From Calorimonas adulescens (lineage in GTDB: Bacteria; Bacillota; Thermoanaerobacteria; Thermoanaerobacterales; UBA4877): a stretch of 45,432 nt of DNA. The stretch covers positions 1 through 45,432 of the forward strand of contig NZ_VTPS01000022.1 in NCBI RefSeq assembly GCF_008274215.1, read 5' to 3'. Position numbers and translations under genes: made by a program. The notes under the pieces were generated by a model. It was not told where the DNA came from. It worked only from the letters and a program-made list of their open reading frames with translations, and did no database searches. Positions 36,019-45,330 of the stretch are shown here, piece by piece (within the stretch, counting starts at the first letter, position 1; every line of letters starts with the position of its first letter).

Positions 36019-36262
36019 GATATAAATTTTATCTGACGACAGGGGTTTAGTGTTTGTATGTCAATAAGATTACAGCACCTGATACCGTTTTGTATTTTCC
36101 TGTAGCTACGCCCGTATCTTTACTGTGCATCCACTATTTTAGTATCGTGCTTGTATAGGTCACCTATATTTGTCGTAAATTTGGGAGCATAATAGCCTTT
36201 TAAGGAGCACTCTGGGTATACTATCTTACATCTGTTTAGTTTTGTGATAGAAGAAATTTACC

Positions 36263-36291
36263 TTGAAAATATGAGGATTTTGGATTAAAGT
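36263..36291 (+). promoter_or_regulatory. Candidate murA promoter
   Basis: TTGAAA (36263-36268), 17-base spacer, TAAAGT (36286-36291). The -10 is only a partial match. Confidence 0.4.
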
Positions 36292-36330
36292 AGTATATGG
36301 ATTCAGTATATGCGGGGGAGGAAATATAAG

Positions 36331-37584
36331 TTGGAGAAATTCGTGATAGATGGTGGAGTGCCCCTTATAGGCGAAGTCAGAATAAGCGGTGCTAAAAATG
36401 CAGCAGTGGCAGTTATACCAGCGGCTATAATGGCTGATGGCATATGCGTTATTAATAACCTTCCCAGGATAAAAGACGTACAGAACTGGGCAAATATATT
36501 GAAGAGCATGGGGATTCATGTGGAGTTTGAAGAAAATGAGATGCGTATAGACGGGAGGACGGCCAGGCCGGTAGAGCCCCCCATAGAACTGGTGCAACAG
36601 ATGAGGGCTTCCTATTATTTAGTAGGTGCTATGCTGGGCAGGTTTAAGAAAGCAGTTGTTGGCATGCCTGGTGGATGCAGCATAGGTGTAAGACCAATAG
36701 ACCAGCACATAAAAGGCTTTGAAGCCCTTGGAGCAAAGATCAATATAGAACATGGAGTAATAATGGCAGAGGCAGAGAGGCTTGTAGGTACCAATATATT
36801 TCTGGATGTGGTTTCAGTAGGAGCAACTATAAATATTATGTTAGCAGCTTCTATGGCTGAAGGTGTTACGATGATTGAAAATGCGGCTAAAGAGCCTCAT
36901 GTCGTGGATGTTGCCAACTTTCTTAACGCCATGGGTGCTGATATAAAAGGCGCAGGAACTGATAACATCAGGATTAGAGGAGTAAAAAAACTTTCGGGAT
37001 GTTACCATACGATAATACCTGACCAGATTGAAGCTGGTACATTCATGATAGCTGCTGCAGCGACAGGTGGAGACATTACCATTACCAATGTTATCCCTAC
37101 GCACCTTGACTCAATCATAGCTAAACTGGAGGAGACGGGTACTCTAATAATACCGTCAGAGGATAGCATAAGGGTGATAGGTAAAAGACCCCTAAAAAGC
37201 ACAGACATAAGGACTCAGCCATATCCAGGTTTTCCCACAGACCTTCAACAACCTATGGCTGTACTGCTCTCGGTAGTTGATGGGACCAGTATGATTACAG
37301 AAAATGTATGGGATAACCGCTTTAAATATATAGATGAGCTTAAAAAAATGGGATTAAAAGCGAAAGTAGAGGGACGTTCCGCTATCATTGAAGGAGTAAA
37401 AAACCTTACTGGGGCAAAAGTGTCAGCTACAGACTTGAGAGCAGGGGCAGCCATGGTACTTGCTGGATTAGTGGCCCACGGCCAAACTGAGGTCATCGAT
37501 ATTGAGCATATTGACAGGGGTTACGAATTTCTTGAAGAAAAGCTGAAAAATCTTGGAGCAAAGATAAAGAGGGTGAAGGAATAA
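36331..37584 (+). CDS. murA: UDP-N-acetylglucosamine 1-carboxyvinyltransferase
   Basis: A 417-residue enolpyruvyl transferase that makes the first committed peptidoglycan precursor. Visible features are [20 protein letters not shown], the catalytic loop [20 protein letters not shown] with the active-site Cys, [14 protein letters not shown], and [15 protein letters not shown] near the C-terminus. Because the catalytic Cys is present, fosfomycin sensitivity is expected. TTG at 36331 is chosen, with GGGGGAGG 9 bases upstream; an in-frame ATG at 36310 lies before that site. Confidence 0.96.
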   Translation: MEKFVIDGGVPLIGEVRISGAKNAAVAVIPAAIMADGICVINNLPRIKDVQNWANILKSMGIHVEFEENEMRIDGRTARPVEPPIELVQQMRASYYLVGAMLGRFKKAVVGMPGGCSIGVRPIDQHIKGFEALGAKINIEHGVIMAEAERLVGTNIFLDVVSVGATINIMLAASMAEGVTMIENAAKEPHVVDVANFLNAMGADIKGAGTDNIRIRGVKKLSGCYHTIIPDQIEAGTFMIAAAATGGDITITNVIPTHLDSIIAKLEETGTLIIPSEDSIRVIGKRPLKSTDIRTQPYPGFPTDLQQPMAVLLSVVDGTSMITENVWDNRFKYIDELKKMGLKAKVEGRSAIIEGVKNLTGAKVSATDLRAGAAMVLAGLVAHGQTEVIDIEHIDRGYEFLEEKLKNLGAKIKRVKE

Positions 37585-37688
37585 AATAGACCTATTTTTT
37601 ATTGAACAATAGGTGCAGATTAAGCCAAGTATTATAGAGACACATTCTATAATTGAACAGAAGATGAAATAATTTTTAATGCCCTGTA

Positions 37689-37745
37689 AAGTCGTCGATG
37701 TCCCATGCTATAAAAACATTGGGAGATTGACGACTTGTTTTGTCT
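37689..37745 (+). terminator. Terminator-like hairpin after murA
   Basis: AAGTCGTC (37689-37696) pairs with GACGACTT (37729-37736), with an inner TCCCA/TGGGA stem; GTTTTGTC follows. A shorter hairpin (ACCTATT/AATAGGT) lies at 37589-37613. The rest of the gap to walJ shows nothing recognisable. Confidence 0.6.
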
Positions 37746-37846
37746 CTTGAAGTGTGCAGGCTTTAGACTATTTGCTGTCAGCAAAGCAAAAGATTATACT
37801 TGTTTTTAAAGGTTATATGGCTGCTATTCCTCATTTTTGCATGCTG

Positions 37847-37855
37847 TGATATAAT
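37847..37855 (+). promoter_or_regulatory. Extended -10 promoter of walJ-htrA-rlmH
   Basis: TGATATAAT, 23 bases upstream of the chosen ATG; the -35 region is poor. Confidence 0.45.
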
Positions 37856-37878
37856 ATCTGCAGGAGAGGGGAATGCAG

Positions 37879-38676
37879 ATGACGTTAAAGTTCTGTTCGC
37901 TGTCCAGCGGCAGTAGTGGTAATTCTACATACATAAGTTCTGGCTCAACGAGTATACTGGTCGACGCAGGTTTTTCAGCCACAAGGATTATAGACAGCAT
38001 AAAATACATAGGATGTGATCCATCAAAACTTGACGCCATCCTGGTTACCCATGAGCATGATGATCATATCAGGGGGATAAAGGTCCTTGCAAAGAGATAT
38101 AGTATACCGATTTTAGGGACAGAAGGCACATTAAACTCTATAAGGGATAGATTTAAAGATATCCCTGAGACACTCATAAAACCTATCACTAAGGAGGAAT
38201 TCACACTTGGAGATTTAAATGTTTGTCCTATCCCCATATCCCATGATGCGGCAGATCCTGTGGGATATAGTTTTAGGTCTAAAGGTAAAAAAATATCAAT
38301 AGTTACCGATCTTGGATATATAAGTTCTGGCGTTGTTAATGGCATTAAGGACTCTGACCTTTTGCTTATCGAGTCCAACCACGATGTTGAGATGCTTAAA
38401 AATGGAAGTTATCCTGCATACCTGAAAAAGAGGATTTTGAGTTCGAGGGGGCACCTTTCTAATACTGTGGCAGCAGGGCTTATTTCATTTCTTATAGCTT
38501 CAAAACAGGTTGGCATTATATATCTGGGTCATTTGAGCCAGAATAATAATAAACCTGAGCTGGCTTTAAATACTGTGTTAAATGCACTTAAGGAACGCAA
38601 TGGGGTGAAGTATAACAAAAAAGACATAAGATTGACATTCAGAAATGGTATAAGTGAGCTTGTGGAATTTGATTGA
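37879..38676 (+). CDS. walJ: WalJ (YycJ) metallo-beta-lactamase-fold hydrolase
   Basis: A 265-residue metallo-beta-lactamase-fold protein. The metal motif is VTHEHDDHIRG (HxHxDH), with further ligands in ISHDAADPVGY and DLGY, and the N-terminus is FCSLSSGSSGNSTYI. WalJ relatives are predicted phosphoesterases or exonucleases connected with DNA repair and cell division, and typically sit in the wal cluster. ATG at 37879 gives AGGGG seven bases upstream; 37873 is nearly as good. Its end overlaps the upstream codons of htrA. Confidence 0.9.
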   Translation: MTLKFCSLSSGSSGNSTYISSGSTSILVDAGFSATRIIDSIKYIGCDPSKLDAILVTHEHDDHIRGIKVLAKRYSIPILGTEGTLNSIRDRFKDIPETLIKPITKEEFTLGDLNVCPIPISHDAADPVGYSFRSKGKKISIVTDLGYISSGVVNGIKDSDLLLIESNHDVEMLKNGSYPAYLKKRILSSRGHLSNTVAAGLISFLIASKQVGIIYLGHLSQNNNKPELALNTVLNALKERNGVKYNKKDIRLTFRNGISELVEFD

Positions 38677-38690
38677 GAGGTGTTTTTGCT

Positions 38691-39899
38691 ATGTATGAGG
38701 ATCATTATTTTAAAGATGAAGATGGCAATGAATACAGGTATTTTACTCCATCACCTAAGAGGCGTGGTGGAAACGGTGGAGGAGGCTGGTTTTCCTATGT
38801 TGTTGTTGCTGTGATATCTGCTGTGATAACCAGTCTGGTAATGGCATATATAGCCCCAACGTATCTTTATGGCAAGATTATACCAATGCCGGAGGCTCCG
38901 TCAAATCCTCAGTATCAGCCAATTCCCCAAATTGTAATACCAAAAGATGAAAAGCCGACAGTGGTTACAGCGGTGGCTCAGAAAGCCTCTCCGACTGTGG
39001 TGGGAATAACTACGGTAGAGATAGGTACAGACTTTTTCTTCAGGCCGGTGCAACAGCAAGGCGTAGGTTCTGGGTTTATTGTAGACCCCAACGGTTATAT
39101 ACTTACAAATAACCATGTGGCCAATCAGAAATCAAGGGAAATAACGGTATATCTTGCTGATGGGAGGAGCATGTCCGGCAGAACACTTTGGAGTGACCCT
39201 TCACTTGATATGTCTATTATAAAAATAAACGCTACAAATCTACCTGTGGCAGAGATGGGCAATTCTGACGAACTGGTTGTAGGAGAGACAGCGGTAGCTA
39301 TAGGCAATCCCTTGGGGCTAAGGTTTCAGAGAACTGTGACCTCCGGCATAATCAGTGCTTTAAACAGAACGCTGCAGACAGAGGATGGGGAGATATTAGA
39401 AGACCTTATTCAGACCGATGCCTCAATAAATCCTGGTAATTCGGGAGGGCCGTTATTAAATGCTGAGGGCAAAGTAGTGGGCATCAATACTGCCAAGGTT
39501 ACAACGGCAGAGGGCCTTGGCTTTGCTATACCGATTAATATAGCAAAACCTATATTAAATAAGATAATAAATACGGGTAAATTTGTACCTGCATATATGG
39601 GCGTTGTGGCTTATGATAAAGAGATAGCAGGGTATTATAGCGATGAGGTTGAGCTTCAGGATGGTGTTTATATAGAGGATGTGGATGCTGATGGACCCGC
39701 AGCGAAGGCTGGAATAAAAAGCGGTTATATTATAACCGAGATAAATGGTCAAAAAGTACGTAACATGCTTAGGTTTAAAACCATACTCTATGGGTTTGAA
39801 CCGGGTGATACAGTGAAGGTTACATGTGTTACGCAGGACAATAAGGAAAAAATAGTGGATGTTACCTTGAGTTCTTATCCATCTAATACGGAGCAATAG
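38691..39899 (+). CDS. htrA: HtrA/DegP-like membrane-anchored serine protease
   Basis: A 402-residue protease: a cytoplasmic N-terminus, one membrane helix (about 29-52), a trypsin-like domain with the triad visible in TNNHVAN (His), DPSLDMSIIKI (Asp) and NPGNSGGPLL (Ser), and a PDZ domain (about 300-395; GVYIEDVDADGPAAKAGIKSG). It degrades misfolded proteins outside the membrane. ATG at 38691 is used because GAGAGG lies 10 bases upstream; TTG at 38673 is an unlikely alternative. The position after walJ is the standard order. Confidence 0.95.
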   Translation: MYEDHYFKDEDGNEYRYFTPSPKRRGGNGGGGWFSYVVVAVISAVITSLVMAYIAPTYLYGKIIPMPEAPSNPQYQPIPQIVIPKDEKPTVVTAVAQKASPTVVGITTVEIGTDFFFRPVQQQGVGSGFIVDPNGYILTNNHVANQKSREITVYLADGRSMSGRTLWSDPSLDMSIIKINATNLPVAEMGNSDELVVGETAVAIGNPLGLRFQRTVTSGIISALNRTLQTEDGEILEDLIQTDASINPGNSGGPLLNAEGKVVGINTAKVTTAEGLGFAIPINIAKPILNKIINTGKFVPAYMGVVAYDKEIAGYYSDEVELQDGVYIEDVDADGPAAKAGIKSGYIITEINGQKVRNMLRFKTILYGFEPGDTVKVTCVTQDNKEKIVDVTLSSYPSNTEQ

Positions 39900-39904
39900 T
39901 AGTG

Positions 39905-40384
39905 ATGAATATAAATGTCATCTGTGTTGGGAAACTGAAAGAAAAATATTGGCGCGAGGCTGAGAGTGAATATTTAAAGAGGCTCAAGAGGTTTACTAAA
40001 GTAAACATCATAGAGATAGCTGAGGAGGATATAAAATCTACTATCTCTGACAGGGAGATAAGGAAGCTATTATTAATAGAGGGAGAAAGGATACTCTCAA
40101 AAATAAGAAGAGACCCCTATGTGGTCTCTCTTGCTGTCAATGGAAAAACCTTTACTTCCGTAGGATTTGCTGGCTTTCTTAAAGACATGGCTGTTTACGG
40201 GAATAGAGATGTTGTCTTTATTATAGGTTCCAGTTACGGCCTGGCCGACACAGTCATTTCAAAGTCAGATATGCTTTTGTCATTTGGAGATTTTACATAT
40301 CCTCACCAGCTTATAAGGATTATGCTCTTAGAACAAATATACAGGGCCTACAAAATAAATTCTGGAGAGGTTTATCATAAATGA
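39905..40384 (+). CDS. rlmH: 23S rRNA (pseudouridine1915-N3)-methyltransferase
   Basis: A 159-residue SPOUT methyltransferase, the exact usual length for RlmH. Family segments: INVICVGKLKEKYW, DVVFIIGSSYGLAD, SFGDFTYPHQLIRIMLLEQIYRAYKI. It methylates pseudouridine 1915 in helix 69 of 23S rRNA. It ends the walJ-htrA-rlmH unit before a hairpin. Confidence 0.97.
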   Translation: MNINVICVGKLKEKYWREAESEYLKRLKRFTKVNIIEIAEEDIKSTISDREIRKLLLIEGERILSKIRRDPYVVSLAVNGKTFTSVGFAGFLKDMAVYGNRDVVFIIGSSYGLADTVISKSDMLLSFGDFTYPHQLIRIMLLEQIYRAYKINSGEVYHK

Positions 40385-40396
40385 AATATATTTAAG

Positions 40397-40419
40397 CGGG
40401 ATACCCCAAAGGTGTCCCG
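40397..40419 (+). terminator. Hairpin after rlmH
   Basis: CGGGATACC (40397-40405) pairs with GGTGTCCCG (40411-40419, one G-U pair) around CCAAA. No T run follows, so it may terminate weakly or only stabilise the transcript end. Confidence 0.45.
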
Positions 40420-40445
40420 TAAGCTGTTAATAGAGGTGCTTAAAC

Positions 40446-41527
40446 TTGGACATTAGTGTTAAATTATCAAAAGAGTTTAATATAAAGCTAAGTCAGGTCT
40501 TAGAGACTATAAAGCTGATAGATGCAGGCAATACCATACCGTTTATTGCACGATACAGAAAAGAAGCTACAGGCGGCATGTCTGATGAGATCTTGAGAGA
40601 GCTTTTTGATAGGCTTATGTACCTTAGGAGTCTTGAGTCAAGAAAGGAAGAGGTAATAAGACTCATCGCTGAACAAGGTAAGCTGACAGAGGAATTAAGG
40701 CGTGAGATATCCGAAGCAGAGATACTGCAGAGGGTAGAAGACCTCTATAGGCCATTTAAGCCCAAGCGCAGGACAAGAGCAACTATAGCAGAAGAAAAGG
40801 GTTTAAAACCCCTTGCAGAGATGATATTAAACCAGGAAACAATAAGTGAGACGATAGAAGAATTGGCCAGGCCATATGTGAACCCTGAACTGGGCGTTAA
40901 TTCTGTGAAGGATGCGCTGGACGGTGCCAGAGACATTATAGCTGAAATTATATCAGACAATGCAGAGTACAGGGAAAGGATTAGAAATCTCTATTTCAAG
41001 AAGGGCATAATAGAGAGCAAAGCTGTAGCTCCTGATGAGAGGTCAGCATACGAGATGTATTACGATTTCAGGGAACCGGTGGATAAGATTGCAAACCATC
41101 GTATTTTGGCCATAAACAGGGGAGAAAGGGAAAAGAAACTTAAGGTTGGTATATTGAGCCCGGATGAAGAGATTATTGTATACCTAAAAAAACAGGTCAT
41201 ATTAGATGAAAGAGCTGCTACAGCCAGACTGCTCGAGGATGCTATAGAAGACGCCTATAAGCGATTAATCGCCCCATCTATAGAACGGGAGGTGAGAAAT
41301 GTACTCACTGAACGCGCACAGAAAGAAGCTGTAAAAGTCTTTGCAAAAAACACAAATGTTTAAATACGGCCACGCCGTCGCTCCTTCGTTATGTGTCTGG
41401 GATAACCCCAACTATTGCAACAAATATTGTAAAGTATAGAGATATGAACGGCAAATTTAAGAACAGGCAGGAATTGAAAAAAGTCAGCAGACTGGGAGAA
41501 AAGGTATTTGAGCGCTACACATCTTAA
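40446..41527 (+). pseudogene. tex: tex pseudogene: central deletion and lost S1 domain
   Basis: The first 302 codons read as an ordinary Tex N-terminus ([54 protein letters not shown]), then stop at 41361. From 41360 a different frame continues the family sequence as [20 protein letters not shown] and [23 protein letters not shown], which is the helix-hairpin-helix part, and stops at 41525. About 190 residues between them, the YqgF/RNase H-like domain, are missing, as is everything after the helix-hairpin-helix including the RNA-binding S1 domain. Tex normally has about 720 residues. A 305-residue fragment could be made but should not work as Tex. Confidence 0.85.
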
Positions 41528-41788
41528 TTATACGACAGGGGATGTCCTTGTCCCGCTAACGCCTGTTATTCTGTCGACAAGTCTATTAGGTGTAAGAAGT
41601 TTTACGGATTAATTTGGGAATCTACAGAAAGGATTGCGGCGGATGGTCTATGGGTCAATGAATAGAGCCCTGGACAATGCCTACGTCCCAGGGCCTCATT
41701 AGCTTAACCGAAGGATATTAACATCTTCGTCAGTCCTAGCAAACCACCGGATGCGGAACCACCAATACTGTTCCCGTTTCTCCCGTTA
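41528..41788. other. Junction region between the tex remnant and the acquired cassette
   Basis: Some 260 bases without a recognised gene. A weak inverted repeat (CGACAG...CTGTCG, 41534-41576) lies close to the tex break. A hairpin at 41667-41694 (GCCCTGGAC with GTCCCAGGGC, one bulge) could terminate the minus-strand methyltransferase gene. No transposase fragment was identified. Confidence 0.5.
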
Positions 41789-43168
41789 CTATTTTTTATA
41801 ACGCGGAATTGTTTCCACATTCCTATCTTCATTGCGTATCAGATCAATATACGGGAAGCGGGCAACTTTGACGCGAATTTCCTTCTGCGGAGTACCCGGG
41901 GTACCCCAGATCAATGTAAGTTCTTTTCCTACCTGCGCATATTTAGGGTCAATAAATCCCAGAGAAATCATCCTGTTGTAATAATAGCTGCATATACGGC
42001 CTGTGCTGATTCCGACCTGCTTACCGTCTGCCACGACCTTGTCCGCCCGATAAATGTACCCATATTCAGGCCATCCGATCACATTTTCTTGATAGAACAT
42101 ATCAAGCGGCTCTGCATCGATTCTTTCACAAGGTTCTACTTCTTTGCCCTGGAACTGAGTAGCATAGACTGCTGCAATATCCGCTGCGTTCCACTCCAGG
42201 GTAACCACGGTTCTCGGGGGATTCTGGGCGATTTTTTCCAGGGCCTTCCTGCCAGGAAATTCATGATTGAATTTTATGAGGAAGCCCCAGCCGACATCGT
42301 AAGGGGTCACAAAACGGACATCAAGGTCGTTCCCAACGCTTCCGAGTAGCCGGCGGTTTATATTATAAATAGCTTCAGGACGGTCTTTCAGGTATGCAGA
42401 CAGCCCTCCATCGACCGCATACCGCCCCTCATCTGATTCAAACCAGGGCAGCGGATAATGAACATGAATATTGGGGAATCCACCTTCAGTATGGTTCATG
42501 CAATAGGTATGGAAGCCGAGCTTTTTCGCACCAAACGACTTGCCTGCCTCCCAAATCCTCTGATAGACCTCGTCAAAATCTTCAATAGGGCCATGAACTT
42601 CATATGCCAGATTTCCGGACATGCCAAGCCTCAGCACCCGCATATCCTTGTTGCCGATTTTTGTCATGCGGTGGGTAGCAAATTTAATATCGTGTAGATC
42701 GCATTCGCAGGCCTTCTCCAGAATTTCCAGTGATTTTTCCCCTGCGATCTGGATAAAGTATTCTCTTCCGGTGATGTCTTCGCCTTCTACGTCCATACCG
42801 CTTGTTTTAACGAGATAATCAATGGGAGGATTCAACCAGTAGGTGCGGAAGGTATTCTCTGCAATTTTGATCACTACGCCGTCTGTCATGATTTGCCCTT
42901 TTTCATTGCAAATGACGGCATGCCGGATTCCCTTGTTACTCAGATTGGTGAAATCGTTAACACAGATGGAGTTTAAGAATTTCACCGCATCCGGACCTTT
43001 TACATCGTAAACAGGGGACATCATCAGGCTGAGCCCGATCCAGGCGCTTGTTTTTGAAGCCAGAATCTCATCTTTGTATCCCGTGTATTCATAGGGAAGA
43101 AGAACCCCCGGTCCCAAGGGAAATAAAAGAGTAGCACCCTCGTACGCCGGGCTGTTTGGTGAATACAT
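41789..43168 (-). CDS. GcvT/LigM-like aminomethyltransferase family protein
   Basis: A 459-residue member of the tetrahydrofolate-dependent GcvT superfamily: SAWIGLSLMMSPVYDVKGPDA opens the folate-binding region, then FLNSICVNDF, DGVVIKIAENTFRTYW, AYEVHGPIEDFDEVY and FPGRKALEKIA. Length and layout are closer to the O-demethylases LigM/DesA or to DmdA than to glycine-cleavage GcvT, and no gcvH or gcvP is near. Transfer of a methyl group from a methoxylated aromatic or N-/S-methyl compound to tetrahydrofolate is the best guess; the substrate is unknown. ATG at 43168 lies 8 bases after AAGGAG. Codon use is GC-richer than in the rest of the window. Confidence 0.78.
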   Translation of the reverse strand: MYSPNSPAYEGATLLFPLGPGVLLPYEYTGYKDEILASKTSAWIGLSLMMSPVYDVKGPDAVKFLNSICVNDFTNLSNKGIRHAVICNEKGQIMTDGVVIKIAENTFRTYWLNPPIDYLVKTSGMDVEGEDITGREYFIQIAGEKSLEILEKACECDLHDIKFATHRMTKIGNKDMRVLRLGMSGNLAYEVHGPIEDFDEVYQRIWEAGKSFGAKKLGFHTYCMNHTEGGFPNIHVHYPLPWFESDEGRYAVDGGLSAYLKDRPEAIYNINRRLLGSVGNDLDVRFVTPYDVGWGFLIKFNHEFPGRKALEKIAQNPPRTVVTLEWNAADIAAVYATQFQGKEVEPCERIDAEPLDMFYQENVIGWPEYGYIYRADKVVADGKQVGISTGRICSYYYNRMISLGFIDPKYAQVGKELTLIWGTPGTPQKEIRVKVARFPYIDLIRNEDRNVETIPRYKK

Positions 43169-43589
43169 AGTACCATCTCCTTTTTCACATAAAATAAGCT
43201 CTCTAAAAAACAACTTCCCGATTTCTTCTATAGAGTTAATAAAGTTTGCAGATTATCCCTTGATAACCTGATTATGTCCGGCACTGCCACCCGGTTATAG
43301 CAACCCGGCCATCCGGTTCACGCTATACTTCCGCCCATCTGCGTCGGCAATCGTTTACACTTTGTTCCCCGCCGAAAAAACCCGGGCGGATCCGACCACC
43401 CCCCTCCTTTCCTTCCGGTCAGGCCGCATCCAGTTTGTCCTCCGGTCTTCTGTCAATATCATAACACCACCCGTGGTCCCAGTTCATCATCGGTATGACC
43501 AGAAATTGAGCTCGTTTTTTCGTCATTTTTGCACAAGGTATGGTATAATCAATGGAGGAATATACGAAACGTGGAGGAGAAAAGAGATA
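43169..43589. other. Divergent control region between the methyltransferase and PucR-type genes
   Basis: About 420 bases, very GC-rich at 43280-43440 compared with other gaps. It contains the short repeated motif ACCCGG/ACCCGG/ATCCGG around 43290-43320, a possible operator, and the promoter of the PucR-type gene near its right end. An open frame enters from the PucR gene to 43362 but lacks a supported start. Confidence 0.5.
43541..43549 (+). promoter_or_regulatory. Extended -10 promoter of the PucR-type regulator
   Basis: TGGTATAAT, 41 bases upstream of the ATG; no clear -35 hexamer. Confidence 0.45.
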
Positions 43590-45131
43590 ATGAACCTTAA
43601 TATGCATATCATCCTGGATGAGTTGAAGCCCTTCAACCCCAGGGCAAAACTCGATGAATCCATAGAACTCTATCTAAAACAGGCGAGAATCATGAAAGGA
43701 GTTTCCCAGCTTCTGTCCAGGGACTATGTTTATGTAACGGAAGCAGGAAATCTGAAAGACGGGACGAGCGAGTTCCCGGCAAGAGACGCCAACATTGTCT
43801 GCGTTGGCCCCCTGGACGGCAAACGGTTCGACGAGTTACCCTGCAATCTTATCAATATAGACGCCGCCCTCGATCTCCCGGAGGTCTTCAACATCCTGCA
43901 GGACATCTTCGAGAAATATGCCGCCTGGAACCGGCAGATGATCGAGGCCGTAATAAAAGACGAACCACTGCAAAAAATATTCGAAATCGGTGCCTCCGCT
44001 CTGGAAAACCCCATCGCCCTGTTCGATGCATCCCTCGCCCTGATCATGACGGCGGGGAAGCTGCCGGAGAACTACCAGGGTACCATCTGGGAGGAGGTAA
44101 TACGGTATGGGTATTCCCCTGTGGAAAACCTGCCCTTTCAAGAGCGGAAAAGGATCAGCGAATTGATCCGCACCAAGAATGAACCGTTTTTTTATAAAAG
44201 CGACCCCTCGGACAGGTATACTCAGATGATAGCCGGTCTCAGCATTGACGGAAAACACTTTGGGACCTTTGGCCTCATCGACATAGACAAGCCCTTCACC
44301 CTTGGTCAGCTATCACTTGTCTATCACCTGAAAAACGTGATGGAGCTGGCAATCTCCAAAAACCGGGAGATTACAGACATAACAGAAGAATCCTGTTATT
44401 TCATCGAGAGGTTGATCAACGGTTTCGAAGTGGAAAAGAAGGTGGTTGAGTACCACTTAAAAAAGAGAAAATGGAGCATCGAAGACAGTTTTTACATCCT
44501 CAATTTCTCATCCCCAGAAGAGAGCCTGGACGAGAAATTGTTTAAGACTTACATGTACAGGATTAAAAAGCTGACAGAAAGAGCCGTTATCTTTACCTAC
44601 GAAAATTCAATCATAGCCGTCCTCCGGGAAAGGGACTACTCTCTCGATGATCCAGCCTTTTTACAGGAGCTCGACGACCTGCTTTCTCGCATTGGCATCA
44701 AATGCGGGATCAGCCTGAAGTTTTACAACTTTATGAGCATAAAATACCCTTACATCCAAAGCAAAATAGCCATAATGGAAGGGGTCAAAAAAGATCCCCA
44801 CAAGCTGAGATATTACTTCCGGGATTATTACATAGACCATATCATGAACTCCCTGGACAACTCGACCAGCCTGAAGAGCCTGTGCCATCCTCAAGTACTA
44901 AAGTTGAAGGAATACGACAAAATAAACAACACCGAATACGTCCGGTGTTTGTTTACCTACCTTCAGAATGGCCTAAATATCTCACAAACCGCCAGGAAAC
45001 TTTTCATCCATAGAAACACCCTAATCTATAGACTCAATCGAATAACTGAGATCATGGAGATGGATCTCCGCCGCGAAGAGGAGCTCTTTCATCTCCTCTT
45101 CTCCTGTTTAATAGCGGAATACCTTTTCTAG
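43590..45131 (+). CDS. PucR/CdaR-type transcriptional regulator
   Basis: A 513-residue regulator. The N-terminal part (1-110) resembles the PucR N-terminal domain, the middle (about 120-400) a GAF/GGDEF-like sensory region, and the C-terminal 60 residues the PucR helix-turn-helix (LFTYLQNGLNISQTARKLFIHRNTLIYRLNRI, seen in parts as NISQTARKLFIHRNTLIYRL). Relatives govern purine, sugar-acid or amino-acid catabolism. It diverges from the methyltransferase gene and most likely controls it. The ATG at 43590 lies 11 bases after GGAGGA. CGG/CGC/GAC-rich codon use sets it apart from the genes upstream of 41 kb. Confidence 0.82.
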   Translation: MNLNMHIILDELKPFNPRAKLDESIELYLKQARIMKGVSQLLSRDYVYVTEAGNLKDGTSEFPARDANIVCVGPLDGKRFDELPCNLINIDAALDLPEVFNILQDIFEKYAAWNRQMIEAVIKDEPLQKIFEIGASALENPIALFDASLALIMTAGKLPENYQGTIWEEVIRYGYSPVENLPFQERKRISELIRTKNEPFFYKSDPSDRYTQMIAGLSIDGKHFGTFGLIDIDKPFTLGQLSLVYHLKNVMELAISKNREITDITEESCYFIERLINGFEVEKKVVEYHLKKRKWSIEDSFYILNFSSPEESLDEKLFKTYMYRIKKLTERAVIFTYENSIIAVLRERDYSLDDPAFLQELDDLLSRIGIKCGISLKFYNFMSIKYPYIQSKIAIMEGVKKDPHKLRYYFRDYYIDHIMNSLDNSTSLKSLCHPQVLKLKEYDKINNTEYVRCLFTYLQNGLNISQTARKLFIHRNTLIYRLNRITEIMEMDLRREEELFHLLFSCLIAEYLF

Positions 45132-45156
45132 AAGGGGCTGTCAAGCGTCAGTGACT

Positions 45157-45204
45157 TTGTCAGGTGAAATCCACCAGTGATACAGAAAGATTTCACCCTG
45201 ACAA
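45157..45204. repeat. Inverted repeat between the PucR-type gene and the rrn promoter
   Basis: TTGTCAGGTGAAATC (45157-45171) is the reverse complement of GATTTCACCCTGACAA (45189-45204) apart from one bulged base. No T run follows. It may end the PucR transcript or serve as a binding site upstream of the rRNA promoter. Confidence 0.5.
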
Positions 45205-45239
45205 TATCACAGACGGATAACAAATAAGGAAAAAGGGGC

Positions 45240-45268
45240 TTGACATGAGGCATAAGACGTGCTAATAT
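45240..45268 (+). promoter_or_regulatory. rRNA operon promoter
   Basis: TTGACA (45240-45245), 17-base spacer, TAATAT (45263-45268). It is the strongest match to consensus in the window and lies 63 bases before the 16S gene. Confidence 0.8.
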
Positions 45269-45330
45269 ATAAAAGTCGCACGATGGCAAATAAATAGAGC
45301 GGAACGCCAAGATAGAAGTAAGGAGCAAAT

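Larger units (their letters stand above)
35963..36330. other. Intergenic region between yycI and murA
   Basis: About 370 bases without a gene. It holds the yycI terminator, a 15-base perfect palindrome (TATAGGT-C-ACCTATA, 36154-36168) and a possible murA promoter. Nothing else was recognised. Confidence 0.6.

Noticed and set aside
40446-41363. The 305-residue frame as a complete stand-alone gene
   Set aside because: Recognisable downstream Tex sequence continues in another frame right after the stop, so it is the front part of a broken gene.
41700-41788. A group II intron or transposase end next to the acquired cassette
   Set aside because: The ACCACCGGATGCGGAACC stretch vaguely resembles intron-associated sequence, but no domain V fold, terminal repeats or reverse-transcriptase frame could be supported.
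43362-43589. An N-terminal extension of the PucR-type regulator from 43362
   Set aside because: The extension covers the promoter and GC-rich control region, lacks a ribosome binding site and does not resemble PucR N-termini; the ATG at 43590 is well supported.
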